Of a stretch of DNA of 64,000 nt, positions 37,210 to 46,669 are shown one piece after another; within the stretch, counting starts at the first letter, position 1, and every line of letters starts with the position of its first letter. Source of the DNA: Isoptericola sediminis (GTDB taxonomy: Bacteria; Actinomycetota; Actinomycetes; Actinomycetales; Cellulomonadaceae); contig NZ_JABFAJ010000019.1 of the NCBI RefSeq assembly GCF_013085345.1, forward strand, positions 1 through 64,000, given 5' to 3'. Made by a program: the position numbers and the translations under genes. Below the pieces are notes generated by a model, which searched no databases, had not been told where the DNA came from, and saw only the letters and a program-made list of their open reading frames with translations.

Positions 37210-37734
37210 CTAGTTGTTGCCGTGGCCGACAGGAGCCCCGAACGAGAACGACTCGTCGCCGAACGAGTAGAAGGCCCCGCTCGTCTCGTCCTCGATGGAG
37301 ATGTTCGACCAGGTGCCGGCGGTCAGCGTGGAGGTCTGTCCGTTCGGGCAGTCCAGCGCCTCGTCGGCGGGAACGACCTGCAGCGTCACGGACCCCTTGA
37401 TCTGTCCGTTCTTCCCGGCCGTGAACTCGTCGCTGCCGGAGACCGTCGTGCTGATCGTGGTCTTCTTCGGGTCGGCCGGGTTGTTGCCCCCGCCGTTGAT
37501 GCACTGGTACGTCGCCTCGAGATCGGCGGTTGCGGTGACCGTCTCGACGGCGCCGCTGGGAAGGCCCGCTTCCTTGAAGGAGACCGTGAGGGAGTAGTCG
37601 CCGCCGAGGGAGGCGTCCATGAAGTTCCCGATGAAGTGCGGATTGCCGTTGGGTGCGGCCATGGCCGGGCTCGCGGCGAGCAGCACCGCCGCCCCCACCG
37701 CTGCCAGGGCAGCGGCGACTCGCTGGGTGAACAT
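37210..37734 (-). CDS. Secreted protein of unknown function
   Basis: A 174-residue exported protein: a Sec signal peptide with hydrophobic core AAALAAVGAAVLLAASP and probable cleavage after AMA (about residue 26). The mature part (about 148 residues) is Gly/Thr/Ser-rich with alternating beta-type patterns and only two Cys, perhaps one disulfide. No family recognised; it resembles small immunoglobulin- or transthyretin-like secreted domains in composition only. ATG 37734 has AGGAA 10 nt upstream. Monocistronic between terminator candidates. Confidence 0.8.
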   Translation of the reverse strand: MFTQRVAAALAAVGAAVLLAASPAMAAPNGNPHFIGNFMDASLGGDYSLTVSFKEAGLPSGAVETVTATADLEATYQCINGGGNNPADPKKTTISTTVSGSDEFTAGKNGQIKGSVTLQVVPADEALDCPNGQTSTLTAGTWSNISIEDETSGAFYSFGDESFSFGAPVGHGNN

Positions 37735-37918
37735 GATCGATTCCTCTCCAGGGAACCGCTGATACCTGGGCGTCCCCGGACCCGGCCGACGCCCCCGTTG
37801 CGTCGATGCGGATTCCCTTTATCACAGTACGCCGGGCTCCGCAGGACTTCTAGGGTCGACATCACCCGGCAGCACCGCTCGGCTCGGGCGGGCCCCGTCT
37901 CGCCTCGGCCGGGAACCT

Positions 37919-39937
37919 CTAGCCCGCCGTCCCGTCGGCGCCCTCGACGGTCACCAGGAGCGGCCGGTGGTCGGAGGCGACGACGTCCAGCACCTCGAAC
38001 GACGTGACGGTCAGGTCCGCGGAGACGAAGACCCAGTCCACGCGGTAGCGGGGAGCAGCGGCCGGCGAGGTCAGTGCGGCCGGGTCGCCGGCGGCGTCCT
38101 GGGCACTGACCAGCCCGGCGTCGGCGAGGACCTCGAGCTCGGGCCAGCCCGGTTCGGCGTTCAGGTCGCCGGCCAGCAGGTAGGGGCCGTCGACCGGCTC
38201 GGCGGCGACGAGGGTCTCGAGCTGGTCGCGCCGGGTCGCCCCGTTCTCCTCGCGGTGCTGCAGGTGCGTGACCACGACGCGGACCTGCTCGGTGCTCGCC
38301 GGCCCGGCCGTGTCGAGTGGACGGAACGTCGCGGCCAGCGCGGACCGGTCCTGCGGGCCCTCCCCGTACGGCAGCTCGACGCGCTCCACGTCGCTCGCCG
38401 TGACGCGGGCCGGGTCCCACAGCAGGGCGTTGCCGAACCGTCGGTCCGCCGCGGGGACGAACGCGTGCTCCAGGCCCGTCTCGTGGGCCAGGAAGGTCAG
38501 CATGTCGGCCCCGCCGCCGACCACCCAGCCGCGGGAGACCTCCTGCAGGGCGACGACGTCGGCGCCGGAGGAGCGGATGACCTCGGCCATCTCGCCGAGG
38601 CGCACCGACGGGTCGGCGCTGACGCCGTAGTGCACGTTCCAGGACAGCACGGTGAGCTGCCCGCGGTCCGCCGGGCCGGGACCGGGCGCACCGTCGCGGC
38701 CCGTGTCCGCGGTGGCCGTCACCACGACGCCGACCACCGCCAGCGCGGCCACCGCACCGGTGAGCAGAGGCCCCGCGGTCGGGGTCAGGCGGGCCAGCCG
38801 GCGTGAGCCGATGAGGGAGGGCAGGGCGACCGTCGCGGCCGTGACCACGGGCACCAGGCCCGCGGGCACCGGCAGGGGGACGTCGAAGTGCACCTGGTAG
38901 AGCAGCAGGGGCAGCGCCGTGCCCAGGCCGGTGGCCGCCGTGACCCCGACCAGCCGCCGGCCGCCGAGGTCCCGGGCCGGTCGCGACCACGCGGCGGTCA
39001 GCGTCCGGGCCCCGGCAGCGGGCAGCACCGCCGCCACGAGAAGCAACGTCACCGACCAGACCATCGGCGGGTCGGCGAGGCGGGGCACGGTGAGGAACAG
39101 CAGCCAGGTGCCGCCGACGAAGGTCACGGCGGACGCCCACGGCCCGACGACGGGGCGGTGCACGGACAGCGCGATCCCGACCGCGAGGGCTGCGAGAGCC
39201 GTGCCGGCCGCCGCGGCCGCCATCGGCAGCTCGGTGGTCGCGGCGACGAACGCCGGGTTCGCGAACGACTGCACCCCGAGGGCGACGAACGGCCCGAGCA
39301 GCCACAGCCCCCGGGCGCCCGGCCGTGCCGGGCCGCGGCGCAGGCGCACCGCGGTCCACAGGGCTCCGGCGCCGAGAGCGGCCGTGACGGTCCAGCCCGC
39401 CACGTCCGCGCGCCAGACGGCGTCCCAGGTGTCCAGCAGCACGAGCACGGCGGCGGAGCCGAGCAGACCCAGCGTCACGCCGCGGGCCACGAGGGAACCC
39501 GGCGCGCCGCCGCGGTCCTGCCCGGTGCCGGCGGCCGCGGGCGGGGTCCCGGAGGCGAGCGCGGCGACCAGGACGAGCGTGCCGAGGCCGAGGGCGACGG
39601 TGCCCAGCCCGCCGTAGAACCGGACCACGCCCAGCTCGGGGGCCAGCGGCACGGCGGCGATCCGCGTCCCGAGCAGCTCGAGGGCGAGGCGCGCGGCCAC
39701 CAGCACGGACACCGCGACCAGCACGGTGCGCCCCGTGACCGGCCGGCCGAGGGTCAGCGCGGCGACGACGACCGTCGGCGCGAGGTACGTGACCACCGCG
39801 GCGACCGATGCCGTGGCGACGCCGTCGGCCAGGGCGCGGTCGAGCAGCGGTCCGCTCGCCCGGACGAGCTCGGCGACCACGGCCGTGACCAGCGCGAGCA
39901 GCACGAGCAGGTGCCGGTCGCGCGAGGTCGGGTTCAC
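37919..39937 (-). CDS. Membrane protein with C-terminal endonuclease/exonuclease/phosphatase domain
   Basis: A 672-residue fusion. The first about 420 residues contain roughly eleven to twelve hydrophobic helices rich in Ala/Leu/Val. The last about 250 are an outward-facing EEP domain: LTVLSWNVHYGVSADP, DVVALQEVSRGW, HLQHREENG, LLAGDLNAEPG and VVASDHRPLLV carry the Asn, Glu, Asp and His residues of this metal-dependent phosphodiesterase fold. The catalytic set looks intact. The substrate (nucleic acid, phospholipid or sugar phosphate) is unknown. The GTG start at 39937 overlaps the NUDIX stop (GTGA). Confidence 0.85.
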   Translation of the reverse strand: MNPTSRDRHLLVLLALVTAVVAELVRASGPLLDRALADGVATASVAAVVTYLAPTVVVAALTLGRPVTGRTVLVAVSVLVAARLALELLGTRIAAVPLAPELGVVRFYGGLGTVALGLGTLVLVAALASGTPPAAAGTGQDRGGAPGSLVARGVTLGLLGSAAVLVLLDTWDAVWRADVAGWTVTAALGAGALWTAVRLRRGPARPGARGLWLLGPFVALGVQSFANPAFVAATTELPMAAAAAGTALAALAVGIALSVHRPVVGPWASAVTFVGGTWLLFLTVPRLADPPMVWSVTLLLVAAVLPAAGARTLTAAWSRPARDLGGRRLVGVTAATGLGTALPLLLYQVHFDVPLPVPAGLVPVVTAATVALPSLIGSRRLARLTPTAGPLLTGAVAALAVVGVVVTATADTGRDGAPGPGPADRGQLTVLSWNVHYGVSADPSVRLGEMAEVIRSSGADVVALQEVSRGWVVGGGADMLTFLAHETGLEHAFVPAADRRFGNALLWDPARVTASDVERVELPYGEGPQDRSALAATFRPLDTAGPASTEQVRVVVTHLQHREENGATRRDQLETLVAAEPVDGPYLLAGDLNAEPGWPELEVLADAGLVSAQDAAGDPAALTSPAAAPRYRVDWVFVSADLTVTSFEVLDVVASDHRPLLVTVEGADGTAG

Positions 39938-40443
39938 CCTCGGGAGGCTATCGCGAGCAGGCGCGGCACGGCCTCGGCGAACGCGGGGTGCAGCGGCAGC
40001 TCGGCCAGGGCCGGGACCGGGACCCAGGCCACCTCGATGCTCTCGTGGTCGGTCGCCGCCGGGACCAGCTCGACGCCGTCGGCCACGTGACCGACCACGG
40101 TGGTGTAGGTCCACACCCCGTGGTCGAGCACGTGCTCGCCGACGACGAGCACCCCGGCCGGGTCGATCCCGGCCTCCTCGGCGGCCTCGCGCAGGGCACC
40201 CGCCTCGGGGGACTCGGTCGGGTGGACGGCTCCGCCCGGGATGCCCCAGGTGCCGCCCTCGTGGGACCACGTGGCCCGGTGCTGCAGCACGACGTCGGTC
40301 ACCTCGCCGGAGGCGCTGACGTCGTGGCGCACGAGGAACAGCCCGGCGGCCCCGTGCAGCCCCCAGTGGCGGTGGTCGCCGCAGGTCACCCAGCCGTCAC
40401 CGGGGTGTCGGTGGTGCGCAGGACCTGGCAGCACGGGGCGCAC
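39934..40443 (-). CDS. NUDIX hydrolase
   Basis: A 169-residue pyrophosphohydrolase with a complete NUDIX box, GGAVHPTESPEAGALREAAEEAGI (split here as GGAVHPTE then REAAEEAGI), and N-terminal GDHRHWGLHGAAGLFLVRHD. It hydrolyses some nucleoside diphosphate linked to X; the substrate is not predictable. The start is GTG 40443, 3 nt after the accA stop, so it is probably cotranscribed with the carboxylase alpha gene. It overlaps the next gene by 4 nt. Confidence 0.88.
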   Translation of the reverse strand: MRPVLPGPAHHRHPGDGWVTCGDHRHWGLHGAAGLFLVRHDVSASGEVTDVVLQHRATWSHEGGTWGIPGGAVHPTESPEAGALREAAEEAGIDPAGVLVVGEHVLDHGVWTYTTVVGHVADGVELVPAATDHESIEVAWVPVPALAELPLHPAFAEAVPRLLAIASRG

Positions 40444-40446
40444 GGG

Positions 40447-42255
40447 TCAGGAGATCTCGCAGATGGCCGTGCCCGCGGACACGCCGACGCCCGGTTCCAG
40501 GGTCAGCGCGGTGACGATGCCGGCCCGGTGGGCCGTGATGGGCTGCTCCATCTTCATCGCCTCGAGCACGACGACGAGGTCGCCCTCGGCCACCTCGTCG
40601 CCCTCGGTCACCGCGACCTTGACGATGGTGCCCTGCATCGGGGAGGCGAGGGTCGTGCCGGCGTTGCCGCCGCCCGCGGCACGGCCGTTGCGGCGCGCGC
40701 GGCGTGCCGGACGGGCGGCGTCGGCGCGCCGGGCGCGGCCCGCGGCCATGCCCAGACCCGCCGGCAGCACGACCTCGAGCCGGCGACCGCCGACCTCGAC
40801 GACGACGCGCTCGGGGGCCTCCTCGACCGCCTCCTCGCCGTCGGCGGCGGGTGCCGGGGCGGCGGTGGAGAGGGACGAGAGCTCGCCCGCGAAGTCCGTC
40901 TCGATCCACCGGGTGTGCACGGCGAAGTCGTCGGCGGTGGCGTCCTCGCCGGCGGCCGGGACGAAGTCGGTCGCCTCCAGCACCGCACGGTGGAACGGGA
41001 CCACCGTCGGGATGCCGGCGACCTCGAGCTCGCGCAGGGCGCGACGCGCGCGCTGGACGGCCTGCGTGCGGTTCGCGCCGGTCACGATCAGCTTGGCGAT
41101 CATCGAGTCGAACAGCCCGGAGATGCTGTCGCCCTCGACGACGCCGGTGTCGACGCGCACGCCCGGCCCGGAGGGCCAGCGCAGCGTGGACACGGTGCCC
41201 GGGGCCGGCAGGAACCCGGCGGCCGGGTCCTCGCCGTTGATGCGGAACTCGAGGCTGTGGCCGCGCACCGTGGTGCCGTCGTAGCCGAGCTCCTCGCCGT
41301 CGGCGATCCGGAGCTGCTCGCGCACCAGGTCGATGCCCGTGACCTCCTCGGTCACCGGGTGCTCGACCTGCAGGCGGGTGTTGACCTCGAGGAACGACAG
41401 CGTGCCGTCGGTGCCCACGAGGAACTCGCACGTGCCGGCCCCGACGTACCCGGCCTCGCGCAGGATGGCGCGCGAGGCGCGGTCGAGCTCGGCCTCCTGC
41501 TCCGGGGTCAGGAACGGGGCGGGGGCCTCCTCGACCAGCTTCTGGTGGCGGCGCTGCAGCGAGCAGTCGCGGGTGGAGACCACCACGACGTTGCCGTGCG
41601 CGTCGGCCAGGCACTGCGTCTCCACGTGCCGGGGACGGTCGAGGTAGCGCTCGACGAAGCACTCGCCGCGGCCGAAGGCCGCCACGGCCTCGCGCACCGC
41701 GGAGTCGTACAGCTCCTCGATCTCGTCGTCGGTGCGGGCGACCTTCAGGCCGCGGCCACCGCCGCCGTAGGCCGCCTTGATGGCGATGGGCAGGCCGTGC
41801 TCGGCCGCGAAGGCGCGCACCTCGGCGGCGTCCGCCACCGGGTCGGCGGTGCCGGGGACGAGCGGGGCGCCCGCCCGCTGGGCGATGTGCCGGGCGCTGA
41901 CCTTGTCGCCGAGCGACTCGATCGCGGCGGGCGGCGGGCCGATCCAGGTGAGCCCGGCGTCGAGGACCGCCTGGGCGAAGCCGGCGTTCTCCGACAGGAA
42001 CCCGTAGCCCGGGTGGACGGCGTCGGCGCCCGAGCGGCGCGCGACGTCGAGCAGCTTGTCGACGTCCAGGTAGGTGTCGGCGGCGCGAGCGCCGTTCAAC
42101 GCGAACGCCTCGTCGGCGAGCCGGGCGTGCAGCGCCTGCCGGTCCGGGTCGGCGTAGACCGCGACGGAGGCGATGCCGGCGTCGGCGCAGGCACGGGCGA
42201 TGCGGACGGCGATCTCACCACGGTTGGCGATGAGGACCTTGCTGATGGAGGGCAC
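40447..42255 (-). CDS. accA: Acyl-CoA carboxylase alpha subunit (biotin carboxylase + biotin carboxyl carrier)
   Basis: A 602-residue two-domain subunit. The biotin carboxylase part (1-450) has [25 protein letters not shown] (ATP grasp glycine loop), [15 protein letters not shown] and [12 protein letters not shown] linker rich in Ala/Arg precedes the carrier domain, with biotinylated K568 in EAMKMEQP. It carboxylates biotin for transfer by the beta subunit at 48028..49605. Size and layout match AccA3-type actinobacterial subunits. The start is GTG 42255 with a TACCGT box close upstream. Confidence 0.95.
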   Translation of the reverse strand: MPSISKVLIANRGEIAVRIARACADAGIASVAVYADPDRQALHARLADEAFALNGARAADTYLDVDKLLDVARRSGADAVHPGYGFLSENAGFAQAVLDAGLTWIGPPPAAIESLGDKVSARHIAQRAGAPLVPGTADPVADAAEVRAFAAEHGLPIAIKAAYGGGGRGLKVARTDDEIEELYDSAVREAVAAFGRGECFVERYLDRPRHVETQCLADAHGNVVVVSTRDCSLQRRHQKLVEEAPAPFLTPEQEAELDRASRAILREAGYVGAGTCEFLVGTDGTLSFLEVNTRLQVEHPVTEEVTGIDLVREQLRIADGEELGYDGTTVRGHSLEFRINGEDPAAGFLPAPGTVSTLRWPSGPGVRVDTGVVEGDSISGLFDSMIAKLIVTGANRTQAVQRARRALRELEVAGIPTVVPFHRAVLEATDFVPAAGEDATADDFAVHTRWIETDFAGELSSLSTAAPAPAADGEEAVEEAPERVVVEVGGRRLEVVLPAGLGMAAGRARRADAARPARRARRNGRAAGGGNAGTTLASPMQGTIVKVAVTEGDEVAEGDLVVVLEAMKMEQPITAHRAGIVTALTLEPGVGVSAGTAICEIS

Positions 42256-42260
42256 GGCTC

Positions 42261-42266
42261 ACGGTA
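42261..42266 (-). promoter_or_regulatory. -10 box of accA
   Basis: TACCGT on the minus strand, 5 nt before GTG 42255; leaderless or nearly so. The 157-bp gap to the Maf gene holds no other clear signal. Confidence 0.45.
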
Positions 42267-42413
42267 ACGCGCACCGACCGCTCAGCCCGTACTCCCCGCG
42301 CCCTCGGGGAGAAGTCTGTGCCGGGTGCCAACGCCGGTCACGGCCGTTTGTGCACATCCCACATGGACCGGGGGTCCGGGGGCCCGGGGGAGGGGCGTGC
42401 GTTGGCGGTTTCG

Positions 42414-43076
42414 TCAGGCTCCGGTGCCGTCGCGCAGGGTGTGCCACGGCACGTCGATCTCCGCCAGCAGCTCGCGCAGCAGCGGCAGGGACACCCCGAC
42501 CACGCCGTGGTGGTCGCCCTCGAGCCGCTCGACGTACGGGCCGCCCAGACCGTCGATCGTGAAGGCGCCCGCCACGTGCAACGGCTCGCCGGTGGCGACG
42601 TAGGCGTCGATCTCCTCGTCGTCGAGGTCGGCGAACCAGACCGTCGTCGAGCTCGTGGCGCCGATGGTCGCGCCGGTGCCGCCGTCGTCCGGGTCGCGGG
42701 CGTCGACGACCCAGTGGCCGCTGTGCAGCACACCCGACCGGCCGCGCATGGTGCGCCAGCGCTCGCGTGCCTCGTCCGCGTCGGCCGGCTTGCCGACGAC
42801 CTCGCCGTCGATCTCCAGCATCGAGTCGCAGCCCAGCACCAGGCCGTCGGTGTCGCCCGCGTCGCCCTCCTCGATCCGGCGGGCCACCTCCTCGGCCTTG
42901 GCCTGGGCGAGGACGAGCACGGCGTCCGACGGCGGCAGGTCCGGGTAGCGTTCCCGGGCCGCGGCGAGCACCGCGTCCTCGTCGACGCCGCTCACCATCA
43001 CGGCAGGGTCGACGCCGGCGCTGCGCAGGGTGGAGAGGCGGGCGGGGGACTGGCTGGCCAGGACGAGTCGCGTCAC
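42414..43076 (-). CDS. maf: Maf family nucleotide pyrophosphatase
   Basis: A 220-residue house-cleaning nucleoside triphosphate pyrophosphatase that removes modified or excess dTTP/UTP-like nucleotides. LASQSPARLSTLRSAGV is the N-terminal substrate loop; LGCDSMLEIDGEVVGKP has the catalytic Asp; FTIDGLGGPYVERLEGD is the C-terminal signature. A longer frame begins at GTG 43085, but GTG 43076 gives the standard MTRLVLAS start and lies exactly 7 nt after TAGGGT. A Maf gene beside accase genes recurs in M. tuberculosis (Rv3282). Confidence 0.94.
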   Translation of the reverse strand: MTRLVLASQSPARLSTLRSAGVDPAVMVSGVDEDAVLAAARERYPDLPPSDAVLVLAQAKAEEVARRIEEGDAGDTDGLVLGCDSMLEIDGEVVGKPADADEARERWRTMRGRSGVLHSGHWVVDARDPDDGGTGATIGATSSTTVWFADLDDEEIDAYVATGEPLHVAGAFTIDGLGGPYVERLEGDHHGVVGVSLPLLRELLAEIDVPWHTLRDGTGA

Positions 43077-43083
43077 GCTCGGC

Positions 43084-43089
43084 ACCCTA
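43084..43089 (-). promoter_or_regulatory. -10 box, leaderless start of maf
   Basis: TAGGGT on the minus strand, 7 nt before GTG 43076. It overlaps the alternative start at 43085, which excludes that start for this promoter. Confidence 0.6.
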
Positions 43090-43103
43090 CCCGCCCCACC
43101 CCC

Positions 43104-43171
43104 GACGTTGTGGGCATGAGATCTGCAGCTCTCGTCGGGGGCGGGGCCGCAGATGGCATGCCCACGACGTC
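43104..43171 (-). terminator. Long imperfect hairpin after the AEC transporter gene
   Basis: Two 23-nt arms (43104..43126 and 43149..43171) pair at 20 positions, 10 nt past the transporter stop. It probably ends the 49.6-43.2 kb minus-strand unit before maf. Confidence 0.7.
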
Positions 43172-43181
43172 CGGAGCGACG

Positions 43182-44102
43182 TCAGGTGAGCAGGGCGGCC
43201 GCGGCGATCATCACCACGGGCGAGGCGAGGGTCGTCATGAGCACCGTGTCCCGGGCCAGCACCTCGCCCCGCCGGAACCGGGCCGCGTAGTTGTAGATGT
43301 TCTGCGCCGCCGGGAGGGCCGCGAGCGTCACCGCCGTCGCGACCGCCTCGTCGTCCAGGCCGAACCCGAACCGCGCGACGGCGAACGCGACCGCGGGCAT
43401 GACCAGCGCCTTGAGCACGGTCGCCAGGACCACGGGCGCCCGGCCCTCCTCGCCGCGCAGCGGCCGCGAGCCGTGCAGGGACATGCCGAACGCCAGCAGG
43501 ATCATCGGCACCGCGGCGCCGCCGAGGATCTCCAGCGGGGCCAGCACGACGTCGGGGACCGTCACGCCGGTCAGGGAGACCGCCGCCCCGGCCAGGGCGC
43601 CCAGGATGATGGGGTTGCGCACCGGCTGGCTGAGGACGAACCCGAGCGACACCCGTCGGCTGGTGGCCGAGTCCAGCAGGAGCAGCACCAGCGGCGAGAC
43701 GACGAGCAGCTGCAGGCCGATGATCGGCACCACCGCCGTGGCGTCGCCGATGACGTACGCGGCCACCGGCAGGCCGATGTTGCCGGCGTTGACGTATCCC
43801 GACCCGAGCGCGCCGATCGCGGTCTCGGGGACCTCCAGCCGCCACCAGAGGCGGTTGACGACCACGAACGCGCCGGCCGCCGTCAGCGCCGCGACGAGCT
43901 GGACGAGCAGTGGGGCCCCCAGCAGCCGGCCCAGGTCGGCGTCGGCCACGATCGTGAACAGCAGGGCCGGGGAGGCGATGAAGAACCCGACCCGGTTCAG
44001 CGCCTCCCGGGCGTGGACCCCACCGATCCGCAGCCGGGCGGCGACGTAGCCCGCCGCGACGACGAACCCGATGATCGCGAACCCGGTGAGGACCCCCTGC
44101 AC
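43182..44102 (-). CDS. AEC (auxin efflux carrier) family transporter
   Basis: A 306-residue secondary transporter with about ten hydrophobic helices and the central LGSGYVNAGNIGLPVAAYVIG, the conserved Asn-Gly crossover of AEC proteins. Bacterial members export small organic acids such as malate or malonate. A malonate-type substrate would fit the carboxylase neighbourhood but is only speculation. The GTG start at 44102 begins one base after the DUF885 stop. Confidence 0.88.
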   Translation of the reverse strand: MQGVLTGFAIIGFVVAAGYVAARLRIGGVHAREALNRVGFFIASPALLFTIVADADLGRLLGAPLLVQLVAALTAAGAFVVVNRLWWRLEVPETAIGALGSGYVNAGNIGLPVAAYVIGDATAVVPIIGLQLLVVSPLVLLLLDSATSRRVSLGFVLSQPVRNPIILGALAGAAVSLTGVTVPDVVLAPLEILGGAAVPMILLAFGMSLHGSRPLRGEEGRAPVVLATVLKALVMPAVAFAVARFGFGLDDEAVATAVTLAALPAAQNIYNYAARFRRGEVLARDTVLMTTLASPVVMIAAAALLT

Positions 44103-44103
44103 G

Positions 44104-45852
44104 TCAGGCGAGCGAGGAGCGCAGCACGTCCAGCCCGACCGACCCCAGACCCAGCGCCCGGGCGTGGAAGGCCCGCAGGTCGAACTCCTCGCCCCGGGCC
44201 TCGGCCGCCGCGCGGTGCTCGTCGCGGATCTGCTCCCACAGCCGCTGGCCGACCTTGTACGACGGCGCCTGGCCCGGCCAGCCGAGGTAGCGGTCCAGCT
44301 CGAAGCGCAGGAAGTCCGCGTCCATGTCCGCGTTCGAGGTCAGGAAGTGCCAGGCCTTCTCGGCGTCCCAGGTGCCGCCGCCCCACTCCTCCGGGCACGG
44401 CTTGCCCAGGTGCACGCCCAGGTCGAGGACGACGCGGGCCGCCCGCAGCCGCTGGGCGTCGAGCATGCCGAGCCGGTCACCCGGGTCGTCCAGGTGCCCG
44501 AGGTCGGCCATGAGGCGCTCGGCGTACAGCGCCCAGCCCTCGCCGTGGCCGGAGACCCAGCAGGCCAGGCGGCGCCACCGGTTCAGCGTGTCCGACGCGG
44601 ACACCGCCGCGGCGCACTGCAGGTGATGCCCCGGCACCCCCTCGTGGTAGACGGTCGTCGTCTCGCGCCAGGTCGTGAACTCCGTGACGCCCGGCGGGAC
44701 CGACCACCACATGCGGCCCGGACGGGAGAAGTCGTCGCTCGGCGGGGTGTAGTAGATGCCCCCGGTCTGGGTGGGAGCGATGCGGCACTCGACGGTCCGG
44801 ACCGGGCCCTCGATGTCGAAGTGCGTGCCGGCCAGGGCCTCGATCGCCGCGTCGGCCGTGGTCTGCATCCAGGTGCGCAGCGCGTCGGTGCCGTGCAGCT
44901 GCCGCTCGGGGTCGGCGTCCAGCACCGCGACGGCGTCGGTGACGGTCGCGTCCGGGCCCGCGATCTCCCGGGCGACGGCCTCCTGCTCGGCCACGATGCG
45001 GGCCAGCTCGGCCAGCCCCCACTCGTAGGTCTCGTCCAGGTCGACCGTGGCGCCGAGGAACGCGCGGGAGGCCAGCGCGTAGCGCTCGCGGCCCACGGCG
45101 TCGTGCTCCGGGGCCTGCGGTGCGAGCTCGTGCTCCAGGAAGTCCGCCAGCTCGCCGTAGGCCGCGCACGCGGCGGCGGCACCCCGCTCCAGCTCGGCCC
45201 GCACGAGGCTGCAGGCGGCCGAGTCGTCCAGCACGCGCGCGGCGTCGTCACCCCGCACCAGGGCGGTGAACGTCGACTCCGGACCCGCGAGGTCGCGGGC
45301 CTGCCCGACGGCGGCGCGCACCTGACGGATCGCCGCCACGCGGCCCCGCTCGGCGCTCCAGCGCAGCGAGGCGGTGTAGCCGGCCAGCGCCTCCGGGACG
45401 GCGTTCAGCCGCGCGGCGATGTTCTCCCAGGCCTCCACGGTCCCGGTGGGGACGACGTCGAACACGTCGCGCAGCTCCTGGACCGGGGAGGCGATGTTGT
45501 TCAGCATCGCCTGCACCTCGCCCGCGGCGTGCAGCTCGAGGCCCAGGCCGATGCGCTCGCGCATCGCCGCCAGGGTGACCCGGTCCACGTCGTCGACGGG
45601 TGCCTCGCCGGCGGCCTCCAGCTCGTCGAGCTCGCGCAGGATCGCGCGGTCCAGGTCGGCACGTGCCTCGTGACCGGCGGGCGAGAAGTCCGGCAGCTCG
45701 TGGTCGTGCCCGGGCAGGCCCATGAACGAGGCCGCGATCGGGTCGAGCGCGGCGGACCGCAGGACGTAGGCGTCCGCGGCGGCGTCGAGGGCGGTGGGGG
45801 TGCGGGGCGCGGTGGCGCTCGAGGTGGCGGCGCCGAGGGTGTCGTGGGTCAC
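44104..45852 (-). CDS. DUF885 family protein (putative zinc metallopeptidase)
   Basis: A 582-residue protein of the DUF885 family. The zinc-type motif HEGVPGHHLQ, followed by WVSGHGEGWALYAERLM, provides the His/Glu set expected for a gluzincin-like carboxypeptidase fold. There is no signal peptide or membrane helix, so it is probably cytoplasmic. The frame extends upstream, but GTG 45852 lies 7 nt after TAGCCT and overlaps the phosphatase stop (GTGA). Its substrate is unknown; some relatives are peptidases. Confidence 0.88.
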   Translation of the reverse strand: MTHDTLGAATSSATAPRTPTALDAAADAYVLRSAALDPIAASFMGLPGHDHELPDFSPAGHEARADLDRAILRELDELEAAGEAPVDDVDRVTLAAMRERIGLGLELHAAGEVQAMLNNIASPVQELRDVFDVVPTGTVEAWENIAARLNAVPEALAGYTASLRWSAERGRVAAIRQVRAAVGQARDLAGPESTFTALVRGDDAARVLDDSAACSLVRAELERGAAAACAAYGELADFLEHELAPQAPEHDAVGRERYALASRAFLGATVDLDETYEWGLAELARIVAEQEAVAREIAGPDATVTDAVAVLDADPERQLHGTDALRTWMQTTADAAIEALAGTHFDIEGPVRTVECRIAPTQTGGIYYTPPSDDFSRPGRMWWSVPPGVTEFTTWRETTTVYHEGVPGHHLQCAAAVSASDTLNRWRRLACWVSGHGEGWALYAERLMADLGHLDDPGDRLGMLDAQRLRAARVVLDLGVHLGKPCPEEWGGGTWDAEKAWHFLTSNADMDADFLRFELDRYLGWPGQAPSYKVGQRLWEQIRDEHRAAAEARGEEFDLRAFHARALGLGSVGLDVLRSSLA

Positions 45853-46631
45853 CCGACCGAGGCTATCCCAGCGTGTCGAGGGGATTCCCTCCGGTCGTCC
45901 CCCGCCGTGGTCGCGGTGAGCAGCGCGCGGAGCCGTCGGCGGTGCTCCGTCGCGAGGCCGACGGCGTCGAACGCCTCCTCGGTGCGTGCCGCCACCTCGG
46001 CGACGAGCGGCGTCGTGCGTGACACCCAGGACTCCACCTGTGCCGTGGTCCACGTCTGCTGCCGGTCCGCCGTCGGTGCGTGGGACGGTCGGCCCGCCAT
46101 CGCGCGGACGGACGCGGCGTAGTCGTCGGCCACGTCGTCCGGGGAGACACCCGCGTGCCCCAGCAGCAGGGCGCTGATCATGCCCGTGCGGTCGCGTCCC
46201 GCGGAGCAGTGCACGAGCACCCCGGGCCTGGCGTCCGCGACCGCCTCGAGGGCGGTGCGCACGAGGTCCGGCAGGATCCGCCAGTTGTGCGGCCAGTACT
46301 CCGGGGAGTCGAGGATCGGGAAGCAGGTCCGGCGGAACTCGGGGTCGGCGCGGTCCTCGGTGGGTGCCGCCACCACCGTGACGCCGTCGTGCGCCGCCTG
46401 CGGGACCACGGGGTCGCCGTCGCGGGGGCCGACCTCGTCGGCGCAGCGCAGGTCCACGACGGTGCGCACGCCCCAGGCACGGGCCGCCGTCCAGCCCGCC
46501 GCCGTGAGCCGTTCACGGCGCGGCCCGCGCGCGACCCGCCCCGTCAGCGTCCGGCCCGTCGGTGACAGTGGCGTCACCAGACCTCCGAGGTCACGGACGT
46601 TCGGGCAGCCGTCCCAGGGCAGGTCACGCAT
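45849..46631 (-). CDS. Tyrosine-protein phosphatase family protein
   Basis: A 260-residue phosphatase. The P-loop HCSAGRDRTG (141-150) holds nucleophile C142 and R148, the C-x5-R of the Y_phosphatase3/PtpB-like group; NVRDLGGLVTP near the N-terminus is its usual partner motif. The group includes protein-tyrosine and phosphoinositide phosphatases. ATG 46631 follows TAGGTT by 6 nt. No signal peptide. Its partner protein is unknown. Confidence 0.9.
   Translation of the reverse strand: MRDLPWDGCPNVRDLGGLVTPLSPTGRTLTGRVARGPRRERLTAAGWTAARAWGVRTVVDLRCADEVGPRDGDPVVPQAAHDGVTVVAAPTEDRADPEFRRTCFPILDSPEYWPHNWRILPDLVRTALEAVADARPGVLVHCSAGRDRTGMISALLLGHAGVSPDDVADDYAASVRAMAGRPSHAPTADRQQTWTTAQVESWVSRTTPLVAEVAARTEEAFDAVGLATEHRRRLRALLTATTAGDDRRESPRHAGIASVG
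45860..45865 (-). promoter_or_regulatory. Possible internal -10 box before DUF885 gene
   Basis: TAGCCT, 7 nt before GTG 45852, lies within the 3' end of the phosphatase gene. Spacing is the standard one here, so an internal promoter is plausible. Confidence 0.4.
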
Positions 46632-46637
46632 TCGCCC

Positions 46638-46643
46638 AACCTA
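46638..46643 (-). promoter_or_regulatory. -10 box, leaderless start of phosphatase gene
   Basis: TAGGTT on the minus strand, 6 nt before ATG 46631. Confidence 0.55.
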
Positions 46644-46669
46644 GCGGGCGGCCGGGAGGGGCCGGGGGA

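Noticed and set aside
39945-39950. TAGCCT 7 nt before the EEP membrane protein start
   Set aside because: It lies in the NUDIX coding end, and the two genes are coupled by a GTGA overlap, so a separate promoter is not needed, although the spacing is suggestive.
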